DNA of 64,000 nucleotides. It comes from Gordonia amicalis NBRC 100051 = JCM 11271 (GTDB taxonomy: Bacteria > Actinomycetota > Actinomycetes > Mycobacteriales > Mycobacteriaceae). The position numbers and the translations under genes are program-made. Each line of letters opens with the position of its first letter. Position 1 is the stretch's first letter. Shown in pieces: positions 24,929 through 34,098 of this stretch. The stretch is taken from assembly GCF_000332995.1 (NCBI RefSeq), contig NZ_BANS01000008.1, forward strand, positions 1 to 64,000, given 5' to 3'. The notes below the pieces were generated by a model, which was not told where the DNA came from, made no database searches, and saw only the letters and a list, made by a program, of their open reading frames with translations.

Positions 24929-26455
24929 TCAGTACGCTCCGTCCTTCGCGACGACTGCTCGTGCGGTGCGCCACAAGATGGTCAGGTCCTGCATGATGGT
25001 CCAGTTCTCCACATAGGAGAGGTCCAGCCGGACCGACTCCTCCCACGACAGGTCCGAGCGCCCGGACACCTGCCACAGTCCCGTCATCCCGGGTTTGACG
25101 AGCATCCGCCGTGCGACGCGACCGTCGTACTTCGCGACCTCGTCGGGCAACGGCGGACGCGGACCCACGAGGCTCATCTGGCCCGTGAGAACGTTGAACA
25201 ACTGGGGGAGTTCGTCGAGGCTGAAGGCGCGGATCACCCTGCCGACCCGGGTGACCCGCGGATCGTCGCGGACCTTGAACAGCAGGCCCGCGCCGTCGTC
25301 CCGGTCGCCGAGCCGGTCCCTCATGCGGTCGGCGCCGGCGATCATGGACCGGAACTTCCACATGCGGAAGTTCCTGTTGCCCAGCCCGACCCGGTCGGCC
25401 CGATAGAAGACCGGGAAGCCGGAGTCGACGACCACCGCGACCGCAACCGCCAGGAACACGGGTGCCAGTGCCAGCAGGAGAACCGCTGCGCCACAGCGAT
25501 CGAGAGCGGCCTTGCGGAACCGAGTGGCCGATTCGTAACGCGGGTGATCGATGTGCAGCAGTGGCAGCCCGGCGACCGGACGCACCATCATCCGGGGACC
25601 GGTCACATCCGTGACACCTGGTGCGACCACCATGTCGACGTCGAGTCCGTGCAGATTCCACGACAGGTCCTGCATCGCCTGATGCCCCAGGGCGTCAGCC
25701 GAGGTGACCGCAACGGTGGTCGCCCCCGACGCCCCGACGGCGGCGAGGACGTCGTCGAAATCTCCGAGGACCGGGATCGCCACCCCGTCGACGTCGATGT
25801 CGGTGTCCGTACCACGATGCCCGGGCGGTAGGCACGCGCCGACGACCTGGTATCCCAGTGGGGCGGCGGCCGCCAGTCGCCGGACGGTCGGCCGCACCGA
25901 CTCCACACCGCCGACCATCAGTACCGACTCACGGTGCCGCCCGGAGACCCGTGCCCGTGCGAGGAGACGGCGGAAGATGTTCCGGCTCAGCAACAGTCCG
26001 ATGGTTCCCATCGGCAGGGCCAGCGCCAGGTAACCGCGGGCGATGTTCAGTCCGCCCAGGAGATCGACGATCGCCAGTCCGCCGAACACCGCGAAGCATG
26101 CGGTGACGACGCGGCTGTACTCCTGCGGACCGGATCCCAGGATCCGGCGGTCGTAGGTCTGGAAGGCGGCGATCGCGACCATCCAGACGGCGACCAGGAC
26201 CGCGGACACCAGGATCGACGGGAGGTGGACCGCCGCGGCCGAGTGGAGGGCACCGCTGGGACCGAACCGGAGTCGTTGCGCCAGTGCCACCGACGCGACC
26301 ACCACGACCAGGTCGGTGTACCGGAGGGCTCTCGTGTACCTCGGGACCCAGGACCGTGAGCGGAACTGCCGGCGACGCACCGACATCAGGCGTCGGGCTC
26401 CGCCGGGGAATCCGGAACCGGGATCTCCCGGGACCGTGTCGCGGGCCGAGGTCAT
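24929..26455 (-). CDS. Polyprenyl-phosphate sugar phosphotransferase, WbaP/CpsE type
   Basis: This 508-residue enzyme starts polysaccharide repeat-unit assembly by moving a sugar-1-phosphate onto undecaprenyl phosphate. It has an N-terminal block of about four membrane helices (residues 45-165), a central Rossmann-like CoA-binding-type domain (about 180-300) and a C-terminal bacterial sugar transferase domain. The latter includes a membrane hairpin ([18 protein letters not shown]), [30 protein letters not shown] and [12 protein letters not shown]. The ATG overlaps the stop of the upstream dehydratase gene by 4 bases. It is the only initiating transferase in the window. Confidence 0.94.
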   Translation of the reverse strand: MTSARDTVPGDPGSGFPGGARRLMSVRRRQFRSRSWVPRYTRALRYTDLVVVVASVALAQRLRFGPSGALHSAAAVHLPSILVSAVLVAVWMVAIAAFQTYDRRILGSGPQEYSRVVTACFAVFGGLAIVDLLGGLNIARGYLALALPMGTIGLLLSRNIFRRLLARARVSGRHRESVLMVGGVESVRPTVRRLAAAAPLGYQVVGACLPPGHRGTDTDIDVDGVAIPVLGDFDDVLAAVGASGATTVAVTSADALGHQAMQDLSWNLHGLDVDMVVAPGVTDVTGPRMMVRPVAGLPLLHIDHPRYESATRFRKAALDRCGAAVLLLALAPVFLAVAVAVVVDSGFPVFYRADRVGLGNRNFRMWKFRSMIAGADRMRDRLGDRDDGAGLLFKVRDDPRVTRVGRVIRAFSLDELPQLFNVLTGQMSLVGPRPPLPDEVAKYDGRVARRMLVKPGMTGLWQVSGRSDLSWEESVRLDLSYVENWTIMQDLTILWRTARAVVAKDGAY

Positions 26456-27441
26456 GCGATTGCCGCTCGCCGGGGTTGGTCCGCGCCGAGGAGGGCGAGG
26501 TCGTGCCGGACCATGGCCTCGACCACCTCGGTGAATCCGGTCCTGGGCCGCCAGCCGAACTCATCGCGGATCCTGCGTGGATCGCCCACCAGATCGACGC
26601 CGTCCGCCGCCCGGACGAACGACGGATCGGTCGTCACGAGGTGTTCCCACTCCGGAATCCCGGCCACCTCGAAGGCGGTGGCGACGAACTCACCGACACT
26701 GTGGGATTCGCCGGTCGCCACCACGTAGTCGTCGTTGGCCCGGTTCACGGCGAGGGTGATCATCGCGGACACATGATCGCCCGCCCACCCCCAGTCCCGG
26801 CGTGCATCGAGGTTGCCCAGGACGAGTGGTTCGGTGCTGCCGACCGCGATCGCCGCGACTCCGGCGGTGATCTTCCGGGTCACGAAACGAGTGGAACGCA
26901 GCGGGGACTCGTGTGGATAGAGGATGGCGTTGGCGACCTGCAATCCCTTCGACCTCGCCACCCCGGCCATGGTGTGGCCGTACGCTTTCGCCGCCCCGTA
27001 GGGAGACGCCGGCGCGATCGGCGTGGTCTCGTCCTGGGGCGTGATCGTGGATCCCGCGAAGATCTCGGCGCTGGAGGCGTTGACGACATGGACACGGTGT
27101 CCGAGGTCGGTGAGTGCGGACGCCGCCTCGAGGATCGCGACGGTCGACATCGCGGTCACCCGGGCGGTCGTCAGCGGATCGTGCCAGCTCTCCGACACCG
27201 AGGACACGGCGCCGAGGTGGAAGATGTGGTCGGGTGCGTGGTCGGTGATCACGCGGCGCGTCGATTCCGGGTCGGCGAGGTCGACCGGACTCATCACCAC
27301 ATTGCCACCGGACGAGCGACCCACCGCTCGGCCCGGTCGTACGACGGCGACGACATCCCAACCCAGCGTGACCAATTCCTCGATCAGCAGGTGCCCGTCC
27401 TGCCCGTTCGCGCCGGTGACAAGGGCACGTGGCGGGGTCAT
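26452..27441 (-). CDS. GDP-mannose 4,6-dehydratase-family protein (paralogue)
   Basis: This 329-residue extended SDR has the NADP-binding [11 protein letters not shown] and the GMD hallmarks [16 protein letters not shown] and [17 protein letters not shown]. The active-site residues of a dehydratase are all present: Ser and Glu in NASSAEIF, Tyr and Lys in [11 protein letters not shown]. Because the Glu is retained it looks like a second dehydratase rather than a simple 4-keto-reductase, although a reductase (Rmd) is the partner usually expected after GMD. It overlaps the neighbouring genes by 4 bases on both sides. The product is probably a 6-deoxy-hexose precursor. Confidence 0.85.
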   Translation of the reverse strand: MTPPRALVTGANGQDGHLLIEELVTLGWDVVAVVRPGRAVGRSSGGNVVMSPVDLADPESTRRVITDHAPDHIFHLGAVSSVSESWHDPLTTARVTAMSTVAILEAASALTDLGHRVHVVNASSAEIFAGSTITPQDETTPIAPASPYGAAKAYGHTMAGVARSKGLQVANAILYPHESPLRSTRFVTRKITAGVAAIAVGSTEPLVLGNLDARRDWGWAGDHVSAMITLAVNRANDDYVVATGESHSVGEFVATAFEVAGIPEWEHLVTTDPSFVRAADGVDLVGDPRRIRDEFGWRPRTGFTEVVEAMVRHDLALLGADQPRRAAIA

Positions 27442-28433
27442 GCGACCTTGCCGGCCAGCTTCTTCGACTCGGTGTCGAGATCGGCCTCGACCATCATCGT
27501 GATCAGCTCGGCGAAACCGACCTCGGGCTTCCAGCCGAGGAGCTCACGTGCCTTGGTGCTGTCGCCGATGAGGAGATCGACCTCGGCGGGACGGAAGAAG
27601 CGGGGATCGATGCGGACCAGATGATCCCACCGGTCGATGCCCACGACCCCGAACGCGACGTCGAGCAACTCCCGGATGGAATGGGTCTCGCCGGTCGAGA
27701 TGACGTAGTCGTCGGCGATGTCCTGCTGGAGCATCAACCACATCGCGCGGACGTAGTCACCGGCGAATCCCCAGTCGCGCTGCGCATCGAGGTTCCCGAG
27801 GGCGATGGAGTCGTCGATGCCGAGGGCGATGCGGGCGACCGCCTGGGTGACCTTGCGGGTGACGAACTCGGGGCCGCGACGCGGCGACTCGTGGTTGAAC
27901 AGGATTCCGGAACTTGCGTGCATCCCGTAGGACTCGCGGTAGTTGATCGTCATGTAGTGGCCGAAGACCTTGCTCACGCCGTAGGGCGAGCGCGGCCACA
28001 GCAGCGTGGACTCGCGCTGGGGGACCTCCTGCACCTTCCCGAACATCTCGGAGCTGGACGCCTGGTAGTAGCGGATGTCCTTGCCCGTCGTATCCTGATG
28101 GAGCCGAACCGCTTCCAGCATGTTCAGTACGCCCGTACCGGTCACATCGCTCGTGAGTCGGGCGTTCTGCCACGAGTAGGCGACGAAGGAGACCGCGCCG
28201 AGGTTGTACACCTCATCCGGATTCGCGTAGGTCATGGCCCGCATCAGGCTGGACAGATCGAGCAGATTGCCGCTCACGATGTCGACGTACGGATGTGATT
28301 CGGCGAGGCGGGCTGCCTTCGGATTGTTCTGTCCCCGAACGAGTCCCACGACCCGATAACCCTTCGCATGCAGGAGTTCGGCGAGGTAGAGGCCGTCCTG
28401 CCCGGTGATACCGGTGATCAACGCAGATTTCAT
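27438..28433 (-). CDS. gmd: GDP-mannose 4,6-dehydratase
   Basis: The 331-residue SDR enzyme converts GDP-D-mannose to GDP-4-keto-6-deoxy-D-mannose, the precursor of GDP-rhamnose, GDP-fucose and related sugars. Motifs are [15 protein letters not shown] (NADP binding), SSSEMFG and [12 protein letters not shown] (catalytic Ser/Glu/Tyr/Lys), [17 protein letters not shown] and [17 protein letters not shown]. The ATG at 28433 has GGGAGAAA 6 bases upstream; the frame is open to 28610, but that part lies in the divergent promoter region. First gene of the minus-strand gmd - paralogue - sugar transferase operon. Confidence 0.94.
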   Translation of the reverse strand: MKSALITGITGQDGLYLAELLHAKGYRVVGLVRGQNNPKAARLAESHPYVDIVSGNLLDLSSLMRAMTYANPDEVYNLGAVSFVAYSWQNARLTSDVTGTGVLNMLEAVRLHQDTTGKDIRYYQASSSEMFGKVQEVPQRESTLLWPRSPYGVSKVFGHYMTINYRESYGMHASSGILFNHESPRRGPEFVTRKVTQAVARIALGIDDSIALGNLDAQRDWGFAGDYVRAMWLMLQQDIADDYVISTGETHSIRELLDVAFGVVGIDRWDHLVRIDPRFFRPAEVDLLIGDSTKARELLGWKPEVGFAELITMMVEADLDTESKKLAGKVA

Positions 28434-28459
28434 CGACAATTTCTCCCAGCGCGAGGTGA

Positions 28460-28587
28460 ACGACATCGATGTCGTGTCACCGACTTTCGAACACGCACTG
28501 ATTCCCCGACCAGAGCATGTAAAACCTGCGAACACAGCCGGTTCGGAATCCGCCACCCATATGGGTCCCCGAACTTGGCGGTACTCT
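28460..28587. promoter_or_regulatory. Divergent promoter region of gmd and the glycoside hydrolase gene
   Basis: ACGACATCGATGTCGT (28460-28475) is a perfect 16-bp palindrome close to the gmd start. ACCCATATGGGT (28555-28566) is a perfect 12-bp palindrome on the other side. TACTCT (28582-28587) lies 7 bases before the ATG at 28595 and looks like the -10 box of a leaderless transcript. The region is less GC-rich than the genes beside it. Confidence 0.5.
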
Positions 28588-28594
28588 CTGCGCC

Positions 28595-29722
28595 ATGACA
28601 ATACGATCATCCGGGCAATTCCGCCTTTCGAGAACCCACTTCCTCTCCGCCTTTGTGGTGAGCATCTCTCTGGTGCTCGGACTCGTCATCGGCGGGAGCG
28701 TGTCGGGTTCGGCGAAAGCGGCTCCCGACACCTCGAGCTGGTTCGGTTCCGGGAGTGCGGCCGGCCCCACCGATGCGGCGGTGCCCGTCACCACGGCCGG
28801 ATTCGGCTTCGCCGGCGGCGCGGGTCTGCTGTGGCTTAACGATTCCGACCTCGGTCGTGAGCTGGACGCGGTCAAGCGGACCAAGGCGACCTGGCTGCGT
28901 GTGACGATCGACTGGAATGCGATCGAGACGACCAGGAACTCCTACAACTGGTCCACCCCCGACCGGATCATCAACGCCGCACGGGCCCGCGGTCTCAAGG
29001 TCCTGGCCAATGTGGTGTCGTCGCCGCCGTGGTCGCGTCCGGTGGGGTCCTTCTTCACCGCCCCGCCCACCGAGAACGCCGATCTGGCCGCCTTCCTGAA
29101 GAAGTTCATCGCCCGCTACGGCAGCAAGGTCACCAACTACCAGATTTGGAACGAGCCGAACCTGCCCATCTTCTTCGGGTGGACCGTCGACGCCGCGCGA
29201 TACACCTCCCTGTTGAAGGCCGCCTACAGCGCCATCAAGTCGACGCAGTGGGGCTCCACCGTCATCGCCGCAGGTCTGGCCCGTTCCGGCGGCTGGAACT
29301 CGCCGCCGAACTTCGTCACGGCCATGTACAACGCCGGTGCCAAGGGCAGCTTCGACGCCCTTGCGATGCACCCGTACGTGTTCCCCGGCGGCCTGTACGC
29401 CAATCCGGAGAACGCCGTCACCGACGTCCCGGCGGTACGCAACCTGATGATCGCGCGCGGCGACGGTCCGAAGAAGATCTGGTTCACCGAGCTCGGCGCT
29501 CCGACCGGCACCGCAGCCGACGCCGTCTCGGAATGGGAACAGGCGAAGCAGATCACGGACGTCATGAGCTTCGCCGTCTCCGCCGGATTCGTGGGCCCCA
29601 CATTCATCTACAGCATCCGTGACAACGGGCCCGACCCGGCTGATCGTGAACAGAACTTCGGTGCCGTCTACAAACACGACTGGACCCCGAAATACGCTGC
29701 AGGCGTGCTGGGAGCGGCCTGA
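28595..29722 (+). CDS. Exported glycoside hydrolase, cellulase-like TIM barrel
   Basis: This 375-residue protein has a long N-terminal signal peptide (hydrophobic core about residues 17-36, then SGSAKAAPD) and a clan GH-A barrel. E187 in IWNEPNLP is the likely acid/base and E299 in [10 protein letters not shown] the likely nucleophile. The family is probably GH5- or GH39-like. Exported hydrolases in polysaccharide loci trim, release or edit the polymer. The TACTCT box 7 bases before the ATG suggests a leaderless message. It stands divergent from gmd and upstream of the glycosyltransferase operon. Confidence 0.88.
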   Translation: MTIRSSGQFRLSRTHFLSAFVVSISLVLGLVIGGSVSGSAKAAPDTSSWFGSGSAAGPTDAAVPVTTAGFGFAGGAGLLWLNDSDLGRELDAVKRTKATWLRVTIDWNAIETTRNSYNWSTPDRIINAARARGLKVLANVVSSPPWSRPVGSFFTAPPTENADLAAFLKKFIARYGSKVTNYQIWNEPNLPIFFGWTVDAARYTSLLKAAYSAIKSTQWGSTVIAAGLARSGGWNSPPNFVTAMYNAGAKGSFDALAMHPYVFPGGLYANPENAVTDVPAVRNLMIARGDGPKKIWFTELGAPTGTAADAVSEWEQAKQITDVMSFAVSAGFVGPTFIYSIRDNGPDPADREQNFGAVYKHDWTPKYAAGVLGAA

Positions 29723-29819
29723 CCCGCCGCCTGAAGGAGGCACGATCTCGCGCCCGCTCCGCGTTGGCAAGCTCACATACACCGAGCACGCCGCGCGGAG
29801 TGGGCGTTTCCACATTACG

Positions 29820-29905
29820 ATTCTTCTCGAGCGGGCATCGGGGTCCGCACGAGTGCGTGCACTCGTATTCACGAGAATTCTTCTCGAAATCAGTCGGGGG
29901 AGAAG
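29820..29905 (+). promoter_or_regulatory. Palindrome-rich leader before the glycosyltransferase operon
   Basis: ACGAGTGC-GT-GCACTCGT (29849-29866) and CGAGAA-TTC-TTCTCG (29872-29886) are perfect palindromes, and ATTCTTCTCGA also occurs at about 29820-29830. GGGGGAGAAG (29896-29905) is the ribosome binding site for the GTG at 29913. The 190-base gap 29723-29912 thus holds the promoter or leader of the operon that runs towards the NRPS; the palindromes may be regulator sites. Confidence 0.5.
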
Positions 29906-29912
29906 TGGTTCT

Positions 29913-31067
29913 GTGGTGCACATGATGGATGCTGGGATCGTCGTGGACAAAGTGCCGAGAGTGGCCATCGCTCACGACTATCTGACTCAGCGGGGCGGGG
30001 CGGAACGGGTCGTGTTGTCCCTCAGCAGGGCATTTCCGGATGCCCCGATCTACACGCTGTTGTACGAGCCGGATCAGACCTACGACGAGTTCCGCGGCAA
30101 GACGATCATCACCTCACCCGTGAATCGTGTTGCGGCACTGCGGACCGATCACCGCTCCGCGCTGCCCGTGTTGCCGTTCGCCGCGTCGCGGATGCGGATC
30201 GACGCCGACGTCGTGGTGGTGAGTTCGAGCGGCTGGGCGCACGGCTTCGACACCACCGGCTACCGGCTCGTCTACTGCTATTCGCCTGCTCGCTGGCTTT
30301 ACCAGACCGATGTCTACCTCGGCGAATCATCCAGTGCGATCAAGAGACTCGCGATCAGGATGCTCGGCCCCGCACTCCGTCGCTGGGACCGCGCCGCCGC
30401 ACTGGGCTGTGACCGCTATCTGGCGATATCGAGTGCGGTCCGCGACCGCATCGCGGCGACGTACGGTCTCGATTCCACGGTGGTCTCGGCTCCGGTGATC
30501 CCGCCCCCGGCACCGTCCGGGACGGCAGATGCGCCCGCGGGTGTACCGGTACGCCCGTACCACCTGTGTATCTCACGCCTGTTGGCGTACAAGAACGTCG
30601 ACGCGGTGATCGATGCCTTCCGGGGTACCGACGAGCACCTGGTGGTCGTGGGCCGCGGACCCGAGGCGGACCGCCTGCGCGCGACCGCGCCCGACAACGT
30701 GACGATGCTGTGCGACCTGACCGACGCCGAGATGGGGTGGCTGTACGAGCACTGCACCGCCGTGATCGCCGCCAGCTACGAGGACTACGGTCTCACGCCA
30801 CTCGAGGGCGGTATGCGGGGCAAACCCTGCGCCGTACTGCGCTGGGGCGGCTTCCTCGACACCATCGCGGAGGGCGTGAACGGCGTGTTCTTCGACGCAC
30901 CCGACCCGATGAGCATCCGGGCCGCCGTCGCCGAGATCGCCACGCGCGACTGGGATGCCGAACAGATCAAGGCACACGTCGCCCATTTCGGCGAGGAGAC
31001 ATTCATCAAGGAGATCAGGAACCTCGTGTCCGAGGCCGTGGTCACGAGGGGAGCGGAGCGCACGTGA
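29913..31067 (+). CDS. GT4-family glycosyltransferase 1
   Basis: This 384-residue GT-B enzyme has an N-terminal acceptor domain opening AIAHDYLTQRGGAERVV and a donor-binding domain with ISRLLAYKNVDAVIDAF, VVVGRGPEA and the EX7E-type motif in EDYGLTPLEGGMRGKP. It probably adds a sugar to the lipid-linked repeat unit on the cytoplasmic face. The GTG at 29913 sits 7 bases after a strong ribosome binding site; ATGs at 29922 and 29925 are alternatives. It overlaps the acyltransferase gene by 4 bases (GTGA). Confidence 0.9.
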   Translation: MVHMMDAGIVVDKVPRVAIAHDYLTQRGGAERVVLSLSRAFPDAPIYTLLYEPDQTYDEFRGKTIITSPVNRVAALRTDHRSALPVLPFAASRMRIDADVVVVSSSGWAHGFDTTGYRLVYCYSPARWLYQTDVYLGESSSAIKRLAIRMLGPALRRWDRAAALGCDRYLAISSAVRDRIAATYGLDSTVVSAPVIPPPAPSGTADAPAGVPVRPYHLCISRLLAYKNVDAVIDAFRGTDEHLVVVGRGPEADRLRATAPDNVTMLCDLTDAEMGWLYEHCTAVIAASYEDYGLTPLEGGMRGKPCAVLRWGGFLDTIAEGVNGVFFDAPDPMSIRAAVAEIATRDWDAEQIKAHVAHFGEETFIKEIRNLVSEAVVTRGAERT

Positions 31068-31702
31068 GTACCGAGATGACGACACCGCCGGCGGCCGGAC
31101 CCGCCGGTCCGACCGTCCCGCAGCGCGCGGATTTCCATCCGCGGTACACCTTCACCGAGATCTCGACGATCGCGAAGGCCAGGAACCGGGTCGGAATCCT
31201 GCTGTACAACACCATCGTCACCCACCTCCCGTCGCACACCATCCGGCAGGCGTTCCTTCGTGCGTTCGGCGCGAAGATCGGCAAGGACACGTCGATCCTG
31301 CGCGGGTGCCAGGTCTTCGACATCGACCAGATCCGCATCGGGGAGGCCTGCTCCATCGGTTTCCGCGTGCTGTTCGACGCGCGGTCGGGCATCTGCATCG
31401 GCGACAACGTGGTGATCGCCAGCGACACCCAGATCATCGCCGGTAAACACGACCCGGCGAGTCCGGAGTTCGCGGCCGTCCTCGAACCGGTCCACATCGG
31501 CGACTACGCCTGGATCGCCAGCCGCGCCACCATCGTCAGCGGGGTCAGCATCGGCCGAGGCGCCGTGGTCGCCGCCTGCGCGCTCGTCAGCAAGGACGTC
31601 GCCGACCTCGACATCGTCGGCGGTGTTCCGGCCACGACGATCTCCCGGCGGCCCGAGTCGGCGTTGCGGTACCGGCCCAAGTACCGGCCGCTCTTCTACT
31701 GA
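31064..31702 (+). CDS. Hexapeptide-repeat O-acetyltransferase, WcaF-like
   Basis: The 212-residue protein has a left-handed beta-helix built from hexapeptide repeats: IGKDTSILRGCQVF, IRIGEACSIGF, ICIGDNVVIASDT, then IGDYAWIASRATIVSGVSIG and GGVPATTI. It resembles colanic-acid acetyltransferases WcaF/WcaB, which use acetyl-CoA to acetylate a sugar during repeat-unit assembly. The histidine in IIAGKHDP is a good catalytic candidate. GTG at 31064 overlaps the upstream stop, and the stop overlaps the next ATG (TGATG). It gives the pathway a cytoplasmic O-acetylation step to match the esterase and lipases. Confidence 0.9.
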   Translation: MSTEMTTPPAAGPAGPTVPQRADFHPRYTFTEISTIAKARNRVGILLYNTIVTHLPSHTIRQAFLRAFGAKIGKDTSILRGCQVFDIDQIRIGEACSIGFRVLFDARSGICIGDNVVIASDTQIIAGKHDPASPEFAAVLEPVHIGDYAWIASRATIVSGVSIGRGAVVAACALVSKDVADLDIVGGVPATTISRRPESALRYRPKYRPLFY

Positions 31703-32877
31703 TGACGGGGCAGTCGACGCCGGGGACGATCGGGCAACCCGGGACGTCCGGGCTGGACGGGCTGGACGGGGCCCGCGTCATCTATGTCGCCGCCGAGCGG
31801 AGCGCGGGCGGGGTCGGGGCGTACTCCGAGGTGTTCGCGGACATGCTGCGGCGGCGGCTCACCGACTTCCACGAGGTCCGGCACCCGCGGCCGGGTACCG
31901 ACACGGTCACCGACCTGCGCGCGCGACGCCGCGAGATCATCGAACTCATCGACGCCGCAGATGGTCGTCCGGTCGTCGTGCACGGTGAGTTCTCCGGCGG
32001 ATCGGTCGAATCCTTCTGGCCGACTGCCGGACTCGAACGGATTCGACGCGGCGTCCTGGTCAGTGCGACCGTGCACGATCCGCCTGGTCTCGTGTGGTGG
32101 CCGGGACGTGTCGCGTTCCTCGAGCGGCGCAGATTCCTCAACCACGCAGTACATTTCCCGCTCCGGCCGCTATCGCGTGCGATCGAGCGGAGAGTGGTCG
32201 GAGCCCGGACACTGTTCGCGATGAGCCACGCCGGGGCGCGGTCGTTGCTGCGCGCCTACCCGGACACCACGGTGCGGCATGCACACATGCCCGTCTGGAG
32301 CCGCGGTGAGGTCGTTGCCGCACCGGATCGCCCGAAAGCGGTCGGACTGTTCGGGTTGGTCTATCGCGGAAAGGGTTTCGAGCATGTCGAACGGCTTCGG
32401 GGTGTCCTTCCCGACGACATCGCGATCCGGATCGCCGGCCGCGGCACCGAAGCCCTACCCGGCCTCGACGGGGTCGAGATCCTCGGCGGGGTCGACGACG
32501 CGGATCTTCCCGCGTACTTCTCCTCCGTCCGAGCGCTCGTCGTGCCCTACGGCACGCGGAGCCTCTACGGTGAGGCGTTCCCCGGATCGAGCGTCGTCTC
32601 CGACGCGATCGCACACCTCACTCCGGTCGTGTGTACCGGCCACGGTGCGCTCGGCGAGCTCCGGACCGAGGGAGGTGTCCTCGTCGTCGAGGAGGGCGGA
32701 CGGACGCACGAGGAAACAGTGGACGCGTTGGCCTCGGCCGCGGCGGAACTCGTCACGTCGCGAGATCGGCTGTCCGCGATGGGGGAGGCGCTGAAGGAGA
32801 TGCGCGAGGTGCGTGAACCCGACGAGGTCGTCAGAACCTACCTCGACACCTGGGCGAGGGCGTTGTGCCGGGCCTGA
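31702..32877 (+). CDS. GT4-family glycosyltransferase 2
   Basis: This 391-residue GT-B-fold protein opens with IYVAAERSAGGVGAY (glycine-rich acceptor side). The C-terminal half has VGLFGLVYRGKGFEHVERL, IRIAGRGTEALPG and the donor site region YGEAFPGSSVVSDAIAHLTPVV. It is less typical than the first transferase but keeps the overall pattern of family 4. It overlaps the acetyltransferase gene at the start and the flippase gene by 13 bases at the end, so it belongs to the same operon. Donor and acceptor sugars are unknown. Confidence 0.84.
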   Translation: MTGQSTPGTIGQPGTSGLDGLDGARVIYVAAERSAGGVGAYSEVFADMLRRRLTDFHEVRHPRPGTDTVTDLRARRREIIELIDAADGRPVVVHGEFSGGSVESFWPTAGLERIRRGVLVSATVHDPPGLVWWPGRVAFLERRRFLNHAVHFPLRPLSRAIERRVVGARTLFAMSHAGARSLLRAYPDTTVRHAHMPVWSRGEVVAAPDRPKAVGLFGLVYRGKGFEHVERLRGVLPDDIAIRIAGRGTEALPGLDGVEILGGVDDADLPAYFSSVRALVVPYGTRSLYGEAFPGSSVVSDAIAHLTPVVCTGHGALGELRTEGGVLVVEEGGRTHEETVDALASAAAELVTSRDRLSAMGEALKEMREVREPDEVVRTYLDTWARALCRA

Positions 32878-34085
32878 GCGGCGCCGCCGAGACCGGTGTG
32901 GCCGGCACCGATGAGGCGGCGTCGGCGGTCGACAGCCGACGCCACGTCGTCAAGGCGCTCGCGGCCGCCGGCTGGACCTACGGCGGACGAGCGGCCGGTC
33001 TCGGCTGGACCGTCGCTCTCACCTTCCACCTCGGCATCGGCGCCTACGGGCAGTACGCGATGGCCTTCGCACTCGGTGCGATCATCGCGGCCCCACTGGA
33101 CAATCCGTTCGCGGTGCGTGCCATCCGCGAGGCGGAGGATGCCTTCGCAGCCGAGCGCGTGACCCGGGTCCTGTTGGGGCTCGGTCTGATGGTGGTGGGC
33201 GCGCTGTGTCTCGGCGCACCGTATCTGGTGTGGTTCGCACTGTCCGTCGCCGGCGGCGAGATCGTGTTCAATGCGGTCAAGAGCCGCGCACTCCGCGACG
33301 GCCACCCCGATCGGGTGATGCGATTCGACACCACACGGCAGTTCGTCAGCATCGCACTCGCGATCGGCTATCTGCAGTTCGCGCCGTCGGCCGACCTCGA
33401 GACGGCGAGTTTCTGTTATCTCGCACCGTATGTCGTCATCGCCCTCCATGCCGCGACGTTTGCGCCGCGTACCAGACCGGGGGTCCCCGGCTCGGCGCGC
33501 CTCATCGCGATCCTGTTCGGTGAGCATCTCGCGAATGCGCTCTACATGCAGGGCGACATCCTGTTGCTGGGGGCGGTGACGGATTCCGATGTCGCTGGAT
33601 ACTTCGCTATCGCCGCCACGGTCGGATGGGCGGCGGGCCAGGTCGGGATGTCGCTTGCCGGGACCTATCACGAGCAGCTGCGTGCGGCCGATGGCGCGGT
33701 GGCGGCGGGGCCGCCGGTGAAGCACGTCGTGATCATGGCGGCGGCGACATCGGCGCTCGTGATGGTGTCCGGGTTCGTGATGCTGGCAACCCCGTACTCA
33801 CATGAGCTCGCCTGGGCGCTGGTGGTGATCTCGCTGTTCGTCGGGTTGCGCGTGATGAACAACGTGCTGACGACGGTGCTCTACGTGCAGCGTCGTGACG
33901 TCGTGCGCAGCGCCGCGGCCGCCGTCCTGGTCCCGGTGAAGCTCGGATCGGTCTGCGCGCTGGCGGTTTTCGGTGCGGTCGGGGCGGCGATCGCATCGGT
34001 GGTGACCGACGCGATCCTGTTCGCGATCTATGTTCGGTCGGTGCGGCCCGCGAGGCTCGTCACCCGAGAAGAGGAAACCGCATGA
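32865..34085 (+). CDS. Wzx-like polysaccharide flippase
   Basis: The 406-residue protein has about twelve hydrophobic helices and fits the MOP/polysaccharide-biosynthesis export superfamily. Examples are GWTYGGRAAGLGWTVALTFH (helix 1), YGQYAMAFALGAIIAAPLDN and the mid-protein GDILLLGAVTDSDVAGYFAIA, a typical helix-7 region. It is expected to flip the lipid-linked repeat unit across the membrane, completing a Wzx/Wzy/Wzz system with the polymerase and Wzz proteins. The GTG at 32865 lies inside the end of the previous gene. Confidence 0.85.
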   Translation: MPGLSGAAETGVAGTDEAASAVDSRRHVVKALAAAGWTYGGRAAGLGWTVALTFHLGIGAYGQYAMAFALGAIIAAPLDNPFAVRAIREAEDAFAAERVTRVLLGLGLMVVGALCLGAPYLVWFALSVAGGEIVFNAVKSRALRDGHPDRVMRFDTTRQFVSIALAIGYLQFAPSADLETASFCYLAPYVVIALHAATFAPRTRPGVPGSARLIAILFGEHLANALYMQGDILLLGAVTDSDVAGYFAIAATVGWAAGQVGMSLAGTYHEQLRAADGAVAAGPPVKHVVIMAAATSALVMVSGFVMLATPYSHELAWALVVISLFVGLRVMNNVLTTVLYVQRRDVVRSAAAAVLVPVKLGSVCALAVFGAVGAAIASVVTDAILFAIYVRSVRPARLVTREEETA

Positions 34086-34098
34086 CAGGGGTGATCGC

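Noticed and set aside
28434-28610. Upstream extension of gmd to an ATG at 28610
   Set aside because: The extra 59 residues lack any family match and lie over the divergent promoter; the ATG at 28433 has a proper ribosome binding site.
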